Assembly: GCF_019399895.1 (NCBI RefSeq)
Contig: NC_091874.1
Location: 4,342,501-4,406,500, forward strand
Reading direction: 5' to 3'
Source: Cardiocondyla obscurior
Taxonomy: Eukaryota > Arthropoda > Insecta > Hymenoptera > Formicidae
Length of the DNA stretch: 64,000 nucleotides
This document shows, piece by piece, positions 37,796 to 51,416 of the stretch; within the stretch, counting starts at the first letter, position 1, and each line of letters begins with the position of its first letter. A model generated the notes under the pieces. That model searched no databases, was not told the DNA's origin, and worked only from the letters and a program-made list of their open reading frames with translations. Both the position numbers and the translations under genes were made by a program.

Positions 37796-38134
37796 TCGTT
37801 AGAAAGGGTGCTGATGGTACCGCCGACTGTTTCGCTGCGTATTTAACTCTCGTTTTTCTTTATGAATAATTAAAAATTGAATTCACTTTTTTTTTACAAT
37901 GATCAATTTTTTTTATCGATATAATATAAATAGAAGTAAAAACATAATGTACGATAATATTTCACGTAATGATTATTGTCAGCTTTAACCACAAGTTCTT
38001 CGATTAGAATTCTGTAAAAAGTTTATCACTTTTCTTTTTCTTAATAATTTATTATAAATTTGCGGAAATCAATAAAGCTGAAACGCTCGTTTTGTTCGCT
38101 GTCTCACGTTTCGTCCATGGATCTGAGCTTCGGT

Positions 38135-38197
38135 AGTCACATTCTTAATATCATCCTCTCAAGATTTTTAAGCGCCATTAGGGAAACTATATTGCCA
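38135..38197. repeat. Direct repeat, copy 2 of a pair 404 bp apart
   Basis: This is the partner of 37731-37795, with the same opening 18 bases and the same ACTATATTGCCA ending, differing by a few substitutions and two missing bases. The DNA between the copies (37796-38134) is AT-rich and does not obviously repeat elsewhere. Confidence 0.75.
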
Positions 38198-39461
38198 TTC
38201 CCCGTGGCACTGTACCACCGGTGTCGGCTAGGTCGGTGATGACGGTAAGGGCGATGGCGATGGCGAAGGCGCGGGAAGAAGAGGCGTGATCGCAGAATGC
38301 GAGCTCTCTCGGCTTCCGCTCAAATTACGCAAATAAATTTCCTTTATTTTTACAAGCGTCCCTCTCGCCTCGACGAACGTGGCTCTTCGACAACCGGGAA
38401 CGAGAGTGGCATATTGTAACTTGGCTGCTTTAATGACAGCGATATCGCACTTAGTACCTTCAGAGAATAATAATCCGAAATTTCGTGTCATATTGAATGC
38501 AACTTTAATCACCAACTTAGTTGATGTAGTAATTTTTCTCTATTATTTTTTTTCTTTTTATTTGAAATACGAAATTGTTTCTAATACTTGATGAATCTTT
38601 CTTAGCTTTATTAATTATCCCGATGAATACATGAAATTACACTTAGCATATTTTTATTTAAGAAACTCACGTTTGATTGGCATCTTTGAGTTCGGCTCGG
38701 AAGCGAAAAAAAAAAAATGAAACTTGGTGAACGCTCGAAATGTCTCGATTTAATTATCGCTCTCGCTGCCGAGTTACGACCTTATTTATCGCGCGAAATA
38801 AGGGACCGAAGGAAAGCGGAACAGAGCCGGCTTACTACTTAAAATGTACAAATCCGACTGTCAGGCTCCTGTCGGGCTTTTCAACCCTCGTGCGACTTTT
38901 TTACTCACCACAAGCGCAGCCACACCGACGTAGCGACGAAAGTTACGAAGTGCAAACGACATCACGCAGCTTTTAAATTAACATCGTGTGTATGAAAGAT
39001 TCATCAAGCATTTAATGGCGCAAGAAATAATCGCAAGAGCGAGAAATTATTTATTAAATTAATTATTTTTGTTACGCGCGTGCACATGTACCTTTACGTA
39101 TGACACTTCCGTAATCCGCATAATGTATGAAATCCTTGCTACTTAAGCGAGATATTTTTGTAAACCTTTAGCCCGTACGTTACGGTAATTTTCATTTCTA
39201 TAAACGTAGGCTACAGTTTTTATTCTTCTAAGCGCAATTATTGCATTATCAATTACTCGAGTGGAAGTTTAGCTAATCTGATTTTGCAGCTAGTAGTTAG
39301 ATCGCGCAAATTAAATATATTTCTTAATTGTGACTATCTTTAAAAAATTAAGTTGTCATTAAAAAAAAGTCTTGTCACAGTTTGGCGCGGATCGTGTATC
39401 TAAATAGATGCTTAAATGTTTTTCGCCACACAGTATTTTACTACGCAACTGACCTAAGCCT
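38198..39461. other. Non-coding DNA, no gene seen
   Basis: A short GGCGAT triplet run at about 38248-38271 opens the stretch. The rest is AT-rich to mixed DNA with no supported exon. Confidence 0.6.
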
Positions 39462-39686
39462 ACGCGCGCTCGACTGCCGAATTCTCCGGGCAAACCGGTT
39501 CTCGCCGTCCCCTGCCCGCGCGTCCTCCACCTTGCGAACTTGGTATGCGAGGACCTGCCGGTCGATGATCTCACGCGACGTTCGACTGTCGAATCCGTCT
39601 AACAAACCGGTTCTCGCCGTCCGCCGCCCGCGCGTCCTCCACCTTGCGAGCTTAGAATGCGAAGACTGCCAGCCGATGTAAACACA
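39462..39686. repeat. Tandem duplication, unit about 112 bp
   Basis: Two adjacent copies, about 39462-39573 and 39574-39686, share CAAACCGGTTCTCGCCGTCC, then GCCCGCGCGTCC and CCACCTTGCGA. The shared words start at 39491 and 39603. The period of 112 is not a multiple of three, so the two copies are read in different frames and a repeated protein is unlikely. It resembles a young local duplication or a two-copy minisatellite. Confidence 0.85.
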
Positions 39687-42600
39687 ACGAACGTATTTAC
39701 GTTTCCGTATCTGAGTTTTAGATCTTGAGAAACGCGAATCTATTTTAACACGTCTGGACTCTGATATGGATATCAAAGTGAGACAAGAATTTTTTACCAT
39801 CTTTCAATTCTGATCTCGGGGGCAACAAAAGGAAATCGCGACAGTAACAGAAGGGGTGAGTTGTATTTTATTGTAAGATCACCCCTGAGAGCTATTTTCA
39901 CCCACGCGAGAGACTTCTTTCCGTCATTTCTGTTGCGCTTCTCCATTTTGCGTATACAATTGCCAATTCAATATATCGCCGAACGTCAGGCGGAAATATC
40001 GCGGGGCAGAAAAGTCGAAGTACGAAATTGCAATGGCCCTTTGTCGCCCGAGGCGAAAATCAAATTACGAAAGCGACGATGCAAACGAAAGACGATTTGA
40101 GCATCGAGGGTGCGTCTCTCCTTCGACAGGAAGAGATATTTAAGGAAGGAATATTTTATTAGTTCCGATTGAAATTTAAACGGGAACGCGGAGGAAATTT
40201 TCTTCAATTTCGCTTTGAATCGTTTCCCTATACAGCTGCTTCAAAGCAGCAATTTATTAAATTGATATAAGTTAAAAAAAACGGTAAAAGCTAAGAATAT
40301 TTTTAAAGTTTGTTTTTGAGTAATAATTAAAATACTGAACGATACATTTTATATTTTTACATAACAATTATTATTTGTGGCGGCGTGGTCATAAAATCTT
40401 TAAGCGTTATTTTTATTGTAGTAATTAAAAAATTAAAAAGTAGATAATCAAATATATCGCATCAACGGCAAAGAGAACCGTAACTTCCGACAGTAAAGAG
40501 AAAGCTCAATGCTTGCTTCGCCGCGCCGAGAAAGGGGAGAAATTGATACAAGTCTTAATGCCGCTAAGACAACTCTTTCGCAATTAGACTTTTTAATTTT
40601 TATTAGCGACGTCCTCTCGTCCGCCTAAGCATATGCATAATGCCATGAATATTTTCGCCGTAACTCTGCCAACTTGTCTTCCAAGGAATTAACCCTTAAA
40701 TTAGCAGTTAGCTCCGGCCTCAGACGCAAAGTCCCTGCGTCCCGGTAAATTAGAACCTCTCGTAGCCTGCCGGTGCTTCTCTCTCTCCCCCTCCCCCTGC
40801 CACCCCGTTCATCGTTCGACCTTCTCTCTTGTTACCAAAACTTTTCTTAACCATCTTCGCCAACGCCGCCACCCCGTGACACCTCCACAAGGAATGCTAG
40901 CTTGACGTGACTTGATAATCCCTCTCCTCATCCCCGTTCTCCGTCTCTGCCATTTCTCATAAATCAATTTTTTTCGGGTTAACAATTGCATGTTTCGTAC
41001 GATCATTTAACAATTGCATTTTAATTAGATGATCATAAAATATGATCTTCAACACATCGATACCGTGAAGAATCTAACATATATTTACGTAATTATCGCA
41101 GTTTCGTTCACGTTAACACCCGATTCGAAGGTATTGAAGTAGCCGGAAGTACCGTTGGAATACGCGGCGGTGATAGAGAGATTTCAATGCCGGTTGAAGC
41201 CAGAAATCGAAGGTCGAAGTAACATCGGCGGCTCGTTTGATCAAAAATTGTCGAAGTCGTCTCGCGATATTGACGAGGGCGTTCGTTTGAGAGTTTGCAC
41301 GACTCTCTTGCGAATCTATGTTCTTTATCTCTCTCTCTATATATATCTTTCTCTCTCTTTCTCTCTCTCTTTCTCGAGAAACGCCAGCACGTGGACCAGT
41401 TTAAAGCTCCTGCAGATATACGACGTGCAGCTCGACCAGCGGAACTTATTGCACTTCGTGCTCGCGCCGGGCGCGGAGTTTCCGAGCTCGCCTGGTCCCG
41501 GGGCTTATTTAAGCCGGCTTCCTAAGTGCGCATACTAAATATGATAATATTGCAACGGCAAAAAACGTCAGCGGTATTTAGTCCCCTAATTAGGGGATCG
41601 TGACTCGTTTGCGAACGTTTCATTTCGTTGCTTTTCGCCTTCTTCCAACTGCATTTACTACTTTGCTTCTTCTTCTTATTCTTAATCCTCTTCTGCCTCT
41701 GACAATAAGCGAAATGATAAACAGACGACGTGACGCTATAAACTTGAGAGGAATGCACCCTTTGAGTCAAATTGTGCGCGGTACGCGCTGGATTTCGCGA
41801 CGGCCAAGACTAAGAAATTGATCGGTCGAACAAACTTTTTATCCACGAATTTTTTTTTAATTAACTAAAATGAAAAAAAAACGCGTTCTTGGTTTTCCTT
41901 TTCGATTTTCAGTATTAAACAATTCAGTAATAAACAATTGAAAGCAGTAAGGGAAAAAAATGTATTGATTATTAAAATCATAGATAATTTGATGATTTCA
42001 TAATCGCGTCTTTCCATACGCTAATTTTGTCGCGATCTTATTTCATTATAAATTACGTAATTTGCGAAATGTCACGAGTAAAATATAAGCATCCTCGAAA
42101 AGATTCCATCTCCGCATCTTCGTGAAGATGCAAAGTGCATTGCGCATGCAGCTGAGCCTTCTTAACGAATCCAAGAGGGCCACTCGATGACTGGCCGATG
42201 GTACCGGCGAGGGGAACGATGACGGCAGGTCAGAGAAGAGGGAGAGGGATAGGGGGGAGGAAGGACTTCCGTTCGTTACGAAGCGTCGCGAGAGAGAAAA
42301 TAGCGCGGGGGGCGGCCGGACCGGCGCGATGGACCTCGTGGGTGGTACCAGTTCGAATCCCGGGATGCCTCGTCGAGTTCGCACGCCCAACCCCCGTCCT
42401 AACCATCGCGGGGTGAGGTGTGCAAAAACCGGTGGTGGCGGCGGCGGCGGCAACGACGACGGCGGCGGCCGTTTCCACCCCTACGAGACCAAAGTAGTTG
42501 CGCCTCCACTACCCCCGACTTCGGCGACGGCATTGCCTCATTCAATCCCCGCGCTGTCCCTGCCTCACCTCACCTGCGGTAGGGAGAGGGGCACCCTCTC

Positions 42601-45336
42601 TCGTTCCGAAGCGCTAGTCCGGCGTTTTGTACGACTCGGTGAATCCACTTGCTCGACAGCCAGTCGAGTACGTAGCGCGGCTACGTTGCTGCCCTCCATA
42701 GTGGGGATGAAATTTACGATTGGAACGAATCCTGGCTCCGCTACTATCTCGACCGCGGCGTCGGCACCAACGACGTACGCCGCGCGCTCTCGAGGAAATA
42801 GAAACCCTGGTCGTCCTTTGTGCATTTCGTAAATACATCACGCGAATACGTGCCCCTGGGGACCGGGGTTTTTGTATGAAAAATTTTGTTTACGAAATTT
42901 TCGCCGGCGGCATAACTGTATTGCTGTTGGATTTGCGGTTTTCCCTCCACTTGGACCGGAATTCTCTGTTTAGATAGGATCTACGCTCTTTATACCATTT
43001 GTAATGTCCGTTTTTAACGTGCACTTTTTGATACGTATACATCCCAATGATAAGGTTTCAATTTTTTTTTTTTTTTTAATTTTTTTAAGGTATGTCGTAA
43101 TTATAAAATCACTCATTGCACTATTAAATTTTTATCTTACAGATTTTATATAATAAAAATTAATTTACTTAAATTATCAAAATAATTTTAATTTCTAAAT
43201 ACGCGTTATACGTTAATATACATAATACAAATTTTACTTGAGAAACAATTTATTTTAGTTTGAAATTAACAACTAAAAGCATTTTGGAAACTTGCTGCGT
43301 AGACAGAGAGGTAGGTAAGGAAACGAACTACCGTTCATTAGATTTGCCAAGTCCTAATTACATTTCTTGAGGAGCGAATCGGCTCCTCGAAGAAAATCGC
43401 GAGAGCCACGGATTCCGGTCAGGTCGCGGGTTCGAATTAGGCATCTCGGCGGAGGCGTGCACGAGAGTCGCTCGCGAAATCTCACGGTTCACCCCAGTCG
43501 ATGCAAGCTACTGCAGGGGCGAGAGGGGGTAACTGTATGCGATGTAGGTTCACGTCGGCTGTTCTCTGATTCTCCCCTACTTGTTACCAGCGCGCGAGCT
43601 TACGAATGTGCTGCATCGTACGTGTTCTCAACGCGCGTGTCCAGGTATCCGCGAAGACGCATGGTGGAGGAACGCGCGTCCGTAGAGGACATCGACAAAA
43701 TCATCCCCGTTACCTCCTCCGCGCTGGCCGCGCGTGTTATTCTAGGGCATTCTAGCCGAGCGTCCCTTCGGCATGTCCCTCTCGCTCTTTGGTCTCTGTT
43801 CCACCCGTTTGAACGGGGCTCACTCACCCACTCTACGCGATGCAGGGTGAAAAAGGGGGTAGTTAGAGGGCAAGAGGATATGCGAGGAGGATGAGAGGAG
43901 GTGGGCGAGAGGACGAGTGGAAACCGCCCCGGCCGACACAGCCGTAATGATTTTGTTTTAAGGGCGTGTTTAATTATGAATCCGCATCCGGGTGAAGCTC
44001 CACCCCCCTTTGCACGGCGCACCACCACCAGCAACAGCAGCAGCTTCCGCGGAAGCTCGCGAAGGGGAGGTAGGGTACGCGGCACGAGGGTGAAGAGAAC
44101 GCCGTGTTGCCGGCAGCTAGGTGGCCCTCTTTCGGTCTTAATTGCACCGTATATTACCCATGCGGTATTTCTAATTACTTATTTTTGCTCAACGTCGACC
44201 GAGCTCGCTTGGATGCTTCTAATATCTTTGGCAGGCCAGCTGCATACATTTAATTGGCGCGTAACGAGCTGATGACGTGCCTCTCACTCATCTTTTTTTC
44301 GAACGGATGCTGTGAAGTTGTCGCACGCGTCCTCGAAACTTTAACGTTAATATGTCAAAGTGGATCAAAGTCGAATCTTACATATTGTTCTGCCAAGTGT
44401 TACAAATTATTTTATCTACGTTACTTAATCAATTCTTCGATATTTAATAATTTAATATTTGTGAAAATAGATATTAAAATAAAATAATTACAGAAAATCG
44501 TCGAAAAATTTTGTAAAGTTAAATCTATAGATTTGCTTTAATGCAAAATTTATGTATTACGTAAAAAACAATTAAAACAATGTTTTTCATAATTTCCAGT
44601 GCTCTTTAAAAAATGTATTTATAAAAGGTTAGCCTCTTATATATTTAGGTCACGCTATCTTCCAGCAGTATAAGCTTTTTTTTTATTTCTCGCGTGTCGA
44701 AAATCGGCTTTTTTAGAACAAAAATGTCGCGCTGTAGGCTCATTCATCTATTTTCACGAGGGTACGAGGGGAAAAAAATACCTTGTTGATTTTGGGTGCG
44801 GGAAAGGTGTATGGTATAGCCGACTGACAGTCGACACCGGCCGTGAAAAGCGGGCGCAAGCAGAATGGCTCGTGAATTCGCGAGCCAACGGTACATTTCA
44901 CGGTCGCTTTTGAGTGGGCTTAACCGCGGGGTAACCTCGCTCGGATTAATCTCAACCGCGCTCGCGTTCGCGACAGCCACCTGAGCGCGATAAACCCCTT
45001 CGCGCATCGCTCGTCGCGGTCTATGGTATCGCTCTTCGCATTCGCCACCGCCATCGTCTTGCGAGCTTGTCTTTTTTTTCTGTTTTTCGCTCGACGTCGC
45101 GACCGCCCAACGCACATTTATTTTGCTGCGAGAGGGAAGAAACGAGACGTCTCTGAACGTTTGCGAAACGCGTCTATTTTTGCAAGGGAGAATCGTAATT
45201 GCGACGAAATACACGCGCGCGTATAAAATTTCACCGGTGGCTATGAGCGAAAAGAAACGTTGTTTGAAACACGAGACCGGCTCCTTCCTTCGAGATTATC
45301 TTCTACGCGAGATTATCTTCTGCATGTCTGGATCTG
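39687..45336. other. Non-coding DNA with low-complexity tracts
   Basis: No gene is supported. A CT/TA-rich tract lies at 41327-41375, a run of GGT, GGC and GAC triplets at 42431-42470, and 16 T at 43062-43077. CpG-rich DNA at 42180-42830 and 43360-44110 gives long frames on both strands without recognisable domains; the longest, at 43367-43894, is Arg-rich and random in look. AT-rich patches lie at 40260-40450, 41830-42050, 43060-43280 and 44400-44640. Confidence 0.5.
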
Positions 45337-45352
45337 TATATATATATATATA
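45337..45352. repeat. (TA)8 microsatellite
   Basis: Eight uninterrupted TA dinucleotides lie between a GATCTG word and a CT-rich tract. Length is likely to be polymorphic. Confidence 0.9.
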
Positions 45353-48300
45353 TCTCTTTCCCTTTCTCTGTTTCGCCCTTTGCGCTGTCTCAGCTCTAAA
45401 ATCTACGCGCGCGATTCACATAAGTATATCCTCGGGCGCGTAAAATGTACGCACTTGGTAAAAGATACGAAACATCCGGCTTTTAATAAAGTTTCATAAG
45501 TACGGTATGTTTTATTAAGTCTGTCCTAATATTAAAATACAGTTAAGATCGATTGTTATTAATTTTTTAATTACATTATAATTACTTGGCTTTTCTATGA
45601 TATTATTGTACAATTACGTTTAATAGAAAAAAAAAGGGAGGAGAAAAATAATTAATACTATCGTCGCGTATGTATACGTGTATTTTGCATGACTAAGTTA
45701 CCGAGATCCGGACCGGCAAGAACTGGAGCGTCATCTTGCCGGCCGGGATTCCGTGCTCCAGCGACTGCGGAAGATTACACCTAGTGTCCCTTATTCCGCT
45801 GATGCAATCACCCCGTCCCACCATCGCAATTCTCGCGAGCGAGGCATAATAATGTGGCCACATACTCGGCCTTTTGTCCGATCTCCGGGTTTCCACAAGA
45901 GGGTGTGCGTTCATTCCGCGCCGTCCCGCGCGGACCGGTCATCCCGCCGGAGGACGACACAATTAAAATAGCTATGCTTACCAGCGCGGCGTTAAGGGAT
46001 GCGTCAAGAGGCACGGGGCACGGGCGGACGACGGTCCAGAAACGAACAACGGGCAGGAGACGGCGGGGGGGAAAGAGGGAAAAGGTGGAGGGTAGCACCC
46101 CGGGGGTACCGCGGGAGGGTGCTGGTAAGTTCTTTCCGCTTGGCTGCAGGCAGAAAGGGAATTATTTTAATTGCGGACAGCCTCGGTCGACCAAACTCCA
46201 CCCCGTGTTTCTACTCCCCTTCTCGCTGTCTCCGTCTCGCTCTTACTCTCTCTTTTCTCATCTACGTGTGAGACTCCTCACGCTGATTCTGTCTCTTTCT
46301 TACGCCGCTTCTCGTGTGTTATCTTTCTGCCCCTACCCCCCCTTTTCTCTTTTACGTTTCGTCGGAGAGCACATTCCATCCCTTGCCGCTGTTACTGCAG
46401 GGGTTTCTCAACTTGCATGCGTTTGTCTACCTAGCTGAAAGCTCACGCGCGTCTCCCTCGGGTCTAGATCGTCAAGTTCTGCTTTCACATTACGAGATAC
46501 TTGATGTATAACATCTGTCGAAATTATTGACGTGATAAAATATATTTCGCACTCGCAATAATCATATGATTATCAAACGCGTGGCTATAATCACTAAAAA
46601 AAAAAAAAAAATAGAGTAGATACCGATCTAGAAGATTTAATTTTTTTTTTTTACTTTTTTTATTTTTAAGTTGATCGTGAAAATAAACATGTAAGCTCTG
46701 TCACTTTGATTCCTAACTCACTCTTTATAATGCTCAGAGCACTCTTAAATTCTACCCTCCGGGACGAGTTCAACCAATACCCACAGAACTCCAGCGGTGC
46801 TAGCCGTTGAAAAAGAACGCGCTCGGAATATTGCACCCACTTCTATCGCAAACAACGAGACTTCTTCTGATTCGATGTACCCCTCGACCCAAGTATCACG
46901 CTCCGTTTTACCATTCCCCGAGAAGCAATGGTCGTACTAACGAAAGTGCCATTGCGCTGACCGCCGTTAGTGAAACGATGTCATAAACGATTAGCGTCAC
47001 GCGAAAGAGAAAGAGGCGGTCTCTTACGATATCCAAAACGATATATCTCGATCTGACGACTTAATTTCTTCGATGCAAATCTATGGTTGAATATCTTAAA
47101 GTGTATTAAAAATTACTGCATTGTTTATTGATAGATATATTTTTTTTTTAATTAAAATATATTTAATTTTACCATTTATTATGCATTTTAAAAGATGAAT
47201 AAATTATGATTGATATTCTATTGGCAAAAAGACGAAAGCTATTTTAGTCTCGGGCATTACCGTGCACGTATATTCGAAATATTCAAGTATCGCGAGTAAA
47301 CCATTGGCGAAATCGGGCTACGCGGAGAGCTCTCGCGCGATCTTAAAACAGAAATCCGAGAACAGGCGTCAAAAAGAACTCAATGGGAACCCGGCATGGC
47401 ACTCGAGCCGAATTGTCTGTGGGCCAAAGAAGTGCAGTAGTTAAAAGAATCCACCATACCGGACGCCTTTCTGCGGGAGGGGACGCATGGGGAGATTGCA
47501 GTTTTCGAGCGTCCGTTTCCGGACGAGCCTGCAAGGAGAATTGCCGGTTGCCGTCTCATTGTTGAACGGGTGAGGCCCACATACTCGCCGGCGGTGGCAC
47601 CACGATGACGCAATTACCCGCCGCGGGAAAATAATTAATAACAATTAATCTCTCGTGTATGGCAGCGGCCGGGCGCCGGCACCGCCGTCGTTACCGCCCG
47701 CCCAGTAATTATGCCCGGATTATAAAGGTCGAGAGCCACCGCGAGCACTGAAGGGCTGTTCACTCGAACTGTTCACTTGGCATTTACACTTGCGAAGCAC
47801 CCCCGGCATCGCTCGCGGTCCCTACCTCGTTTCAACCCTCCGCCGCGTTTTCTTTCTCCCTTACTCTTTCAGCCTTGTCGCTCTCGGCCCTTGATACAGC
47901 CTCCCTCGCGCTAGCCTAGCTGTTAGCCTACCTTTTACACCGCGGAAACAATGAAGCGAACTACTCTCTTTGACTCACCCTTTTTTTCGTTCGCTATCGA
48001 GGACCTTCCGGTCCTCTCTATGCGCGATCCTTTTTCGCTATCGGTTAAGTCATTATCTTAGAGCTTACGCGCATTCACATTTTTGGCTCAACGACGTACG
48101 ATTTAATTAATAAAAAGTATTCGATAGTTGATAAATAATTAAATAATTGTGATCGCGATACTTAAATGGTGCAGATGCGCAAAATTTCACGCAATCTTTG
48201 ATATAATATAACAACGCGGCGAAAGAGTCAGCTCTATTTTTTACTCGGTGGAAGATAATTTCCTAAATGTCGACTGAATAACATAAGAGAATAATTTCCT

Positions 48301-51300
48301 GAAATTCAGCGGTGGCGGAGTCGACATCCAGCAGCGAATACAGAAACGAACAGTACGCGTCAGAACGATAAAGCGACGAAGACCCCCGGCGAGTTTTAAC
48401 GCGGCTCTCCTCTCAAAATTATCATATGCTAAAAACGAAAAAGCATAATTACGCCGTCGAAAACGTTCGCGAAAGTGTCGTCCAGGGGAGTTTCGTTGGG
48501 CGAAAGCCAAACCGCTCTGCCGCCCGACTTCCGGTATTACTTATGACGCTTCTGCCAGCGCGCGATACTAATTAAAAAGTTATCGCTCGGTTAGCACGGA
48601 ATTAATTATCCGCGACGTGGTGGCCCGCAGGGTATCGAGCCGATCGTAAACAGCGCCGACACACCGCGGCTAACGGTTAATCCTTGCCGAATATGCCACT
48701 TGGCGCCCTCATCTCCGCTCCTTCCACCCTCCCTCTCCGGCGTCGGTCTCTCGTTCTCTCGTGATCGTCGCAACCGTGTGCCGCTCTATATGTACGCCGG
48801 ATCTAGAGGACCGAGCATTTGCGGCTCGTAATGATTATTATACGCATGTAACTCGCGTCCGCCACCTTTAACCCCACCGTCGACATCGTCGCCGACGACG
48901 TCGTCGACGCTGTCGTTGTCGTTGCCGTTGTCGTTGTCGGGTATTATCATTTGGATCCACGAGCGCGCGCGTTAATTTCACGTGACAAAAACACACGACG
49001 CGGATTCGCCGATGCTGAAACACCGTTCCCTCGTTAAACGCTTTGGGCGCATTTAGTAATTTCGGCTCATTGTAATTATGCTCTGCTTACTACTTCCATA
49101 TTCAACCGCACTCGTGTATACCGAGCGACCTAAAATGTGCCGTATCAAACGGGACGCCGCGCGTGATACTCGTGCATCATTTTTAAAGATATATCTGCAT
49201 TTTTTTTTTTTTCTTTCCCATGCGTTACAGCTGCTACGAAAAAAATATTGACTGCTTAAAGAATTCAATCTTACAGAAATATTAATAATTATTCTATTCT
49301 ACGTGTCTTTAGTTTCGCAAATTTACATTCTATACAATAAATTGATTTTTTTTCTTCCCTAAAAATCTTGAGTAGATAATTACGTGGCGAGTATTTTATT
49401 AAAATATTTCTAGCTCGTAAGATGATTACGTGGCTTCTCTGTTACCCGAGCCCACTTCGATTATTGCCCGTAAATCTTCATGATAGAATGTCTTCGATAA
49501 TAAAAGATGCCGACAATCCACGCTAAGGGAGCTGCGACTGACTTATTTATCTAGATAAATAATAGGAAATAAAAACGAGCCGTGTCTCGAGGTTGGGACG
49601 AGGCGCAGATCCGTAGTACCGTAACAAATGCCTAGCACTCGATCTAAATTGGGTTACCTACGGATAGCGGTACCCTCCATATGCCTTCCACCCTCCGCTC
49701 CCCCCGCTTCGCGAGACTCTCTTCTTCGTCGTTTCTTCATTGGACCTTCCGACAACTATCCCTCTCGCGAAAGCTGGATATCTTTTGCGAGAGATCCGAG
49801 TCAGGACAACCGGCCATATTGCTGGCTTTCTTTTTTCGAGCTCGTCCGCTCCCTCGGAATGTAGCGAGACGTCCTGTGGGGGTTGGATAGATTTTTCTTG
49901 GCGGACTTAATCTAATCCTCTGGTATAAAGCGACGATTGAGGAGGTTCGCTTCGTTTTCCCACTCTGTCTTCCGGTTGAAACGAAAGCTTCCAAATGACG
50001 GATAACTTTAGTGACTCGAGCTACGTCGAGGTATTTCGCTCGAATATAAATTAAGCAGCAATAGTAATTTTGTACGCTTTTTTTTTCTTATATAATTATT
50101 AATCATATACGCTTTTATTAACATAAAAACCCCCCGCATTTAATTTGCCGCGCGATGTTGAGACAGTTAATGACCGAAAGACAGCGGTGATATCTTTTCC
50201 TCGACTCCTCCTTTCGTCTCGATCGAAATTTAGCTCGCGGAAAACAGAATCCTCGTCCCGGATCTCTCGTAAGAAACTGCATTATAATTCCAGTCGCCTG
50301 CTGGCTGCTAACGATCCTCGACTAGCGCTGAGAGAAGAGATCCCTTCTTTCTTCGTCTCTCTTTCTATGTAGCTCTCGCTCCTCGCCACCACGTCCTCAT
50401 TTCTCCCGACTTCTTAGCCAATACCCCACAATTAGCTTATCCTGTTAAACTCCGACCTCTCTTGCTTCGTTGAATTCGTTAAAATTAACCTTCCTGGCAG
50501 GCACCTGGTTCGACGTAAACCGCAACGACGTTCTAGTCAAGTTCCCGGCTTTAGCTCTCGCCGGGAAAGAGTGCTAATGACGGTAGGACCGATTAAATAC
50601 ACTAAATAAAGAGAACGATTTTAGAAAGACGCGTTTTCTGCTTGAAACATTAATTCGTTAGACACTGCACTCGTTAGTGCTCATTAAAATTATCGTAGTT
50701 TTCCTCTGCTAACAAAAATCGCACGAAAAATATAGTTACGAAGGAAAGGTTTCGGAAAAAATATAAATTTGTATAATTTTTACGTCCATACGGATCACTT
50801 TTTTATATTCTACCATCGCGCGTTCCTCCAGATCCATTTTGCTATTTTCTATTTTGCTTTGCGAAAATTCCACGGTTTTTTTAATTACAAAGCTAACTTA
50901 CGTGAAAATATATTCAATGGTGGAAGTAAATGTACGACGCTATCGAGCTACGATTAAAAAAAAAAACGAGATGGAGGCGTTCCAACTTGAACAAATCTAT
51001 AGATGTGCGCGTTATTCGCGCTTCGCGTGTGTCAGTTCGCAGACGTGTAAGTGTTCTCTCTTTCCACGGTGATCCGGCAGCGATTGCTCACCAAATCCCC
51101 ATAGAGCCATGTAGGTAGCGTTGCTCCTGGTATACGAACCCATTATCAAAATGGGCTCGTTTCTTATCCGGACTCGTCTTCATCCTTTTATTGGAATTTC
51201 TTTCATCCCCGCAGTTACTCCCTTTTCCTCCGTCCGTTCGTTCGGTCATTCGCTCATTCATTCATCTATTTCGTTACGCCTAATACCACGAATCACTGAT

Positions 51301-51396
51301 AAATTAGATACGCCCATGCGAACCTTGACTCCGCTAATGGCAGGTGATAATAACGCTTTTATTCGTCGATATTAATCAGAAATCTACCTACGCAAG
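45353..51396. other. Non-coding DNA, no gene seen
   Basis: This is mixed DNA without a supported exon. It contains a C/T-rich block at about 46205-46370 and a 16-base A run at 46596-46611. The frame at 45854-46438 is the longest here, but it crosses the C/T-rich block and has no domain. The GC-rich stretch at 47640-47930 contains a TATAAAGG at 47721-47728, with no initiator at a suitable distance. Confidence 0.5.
48880..48939. repeat. GTC/GTT/GAC triplet repeat
   Basis: Imperfect trinucleotide and hexanucleotide units (GTCGTT, GTTGTC, GACGAC) run for about 60 bp. The frames through it would give Val, Val-Val or Asp/Thr runs and no flanking exon is visible, so it is treated as a microsatellite. 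Confidence 0.8.
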
Positions 51397-51416
51397 TTTT
51401 TTTTTTTTTTTTTTTT
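51397..51416. repeat. T homopolymer, 20 bases
   Basis: This is the longest uninterrupted homopolymer noted in the window, followed by CTTTTC. No retroposed body with matching flanking duplications was seen on either side. Confidence 0.9.

Noticed and set aside
41582..41597. Perfect 16-bp palindrome TCCCCTAATTAGGGGA
   Set aside because: About one perfect 16-bp palindrome is expected by chance in 64 kb, and nothing around it suggests a binding site or a transposon end.
42350..42385. GTTCGAATCCC word resembling a tRNA B box
   Set aside because: No acceptor, D or anticodon stems can be formed around it, so it is not a tRNA gene.
43367..43894. Open frame of 175 codons on the plus strand
   Set aside because: It lies in CpG-rich DNA with an equally long frame on the other strand, is rich in Arg and Ser without any domain, and lacks exon borders or a recognisable start context. 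I consider it a chance frame.
45854..46438. Open frame of 194 codons on the plus strand, the second longest in the window
   Set aside because: Its second half is a C/T-rich low-complexity tract giving Ser, Leu and Pro runs. No motif or family is recognisable, and a GTAAGT inside it at about 46125 does not connect to any exon.
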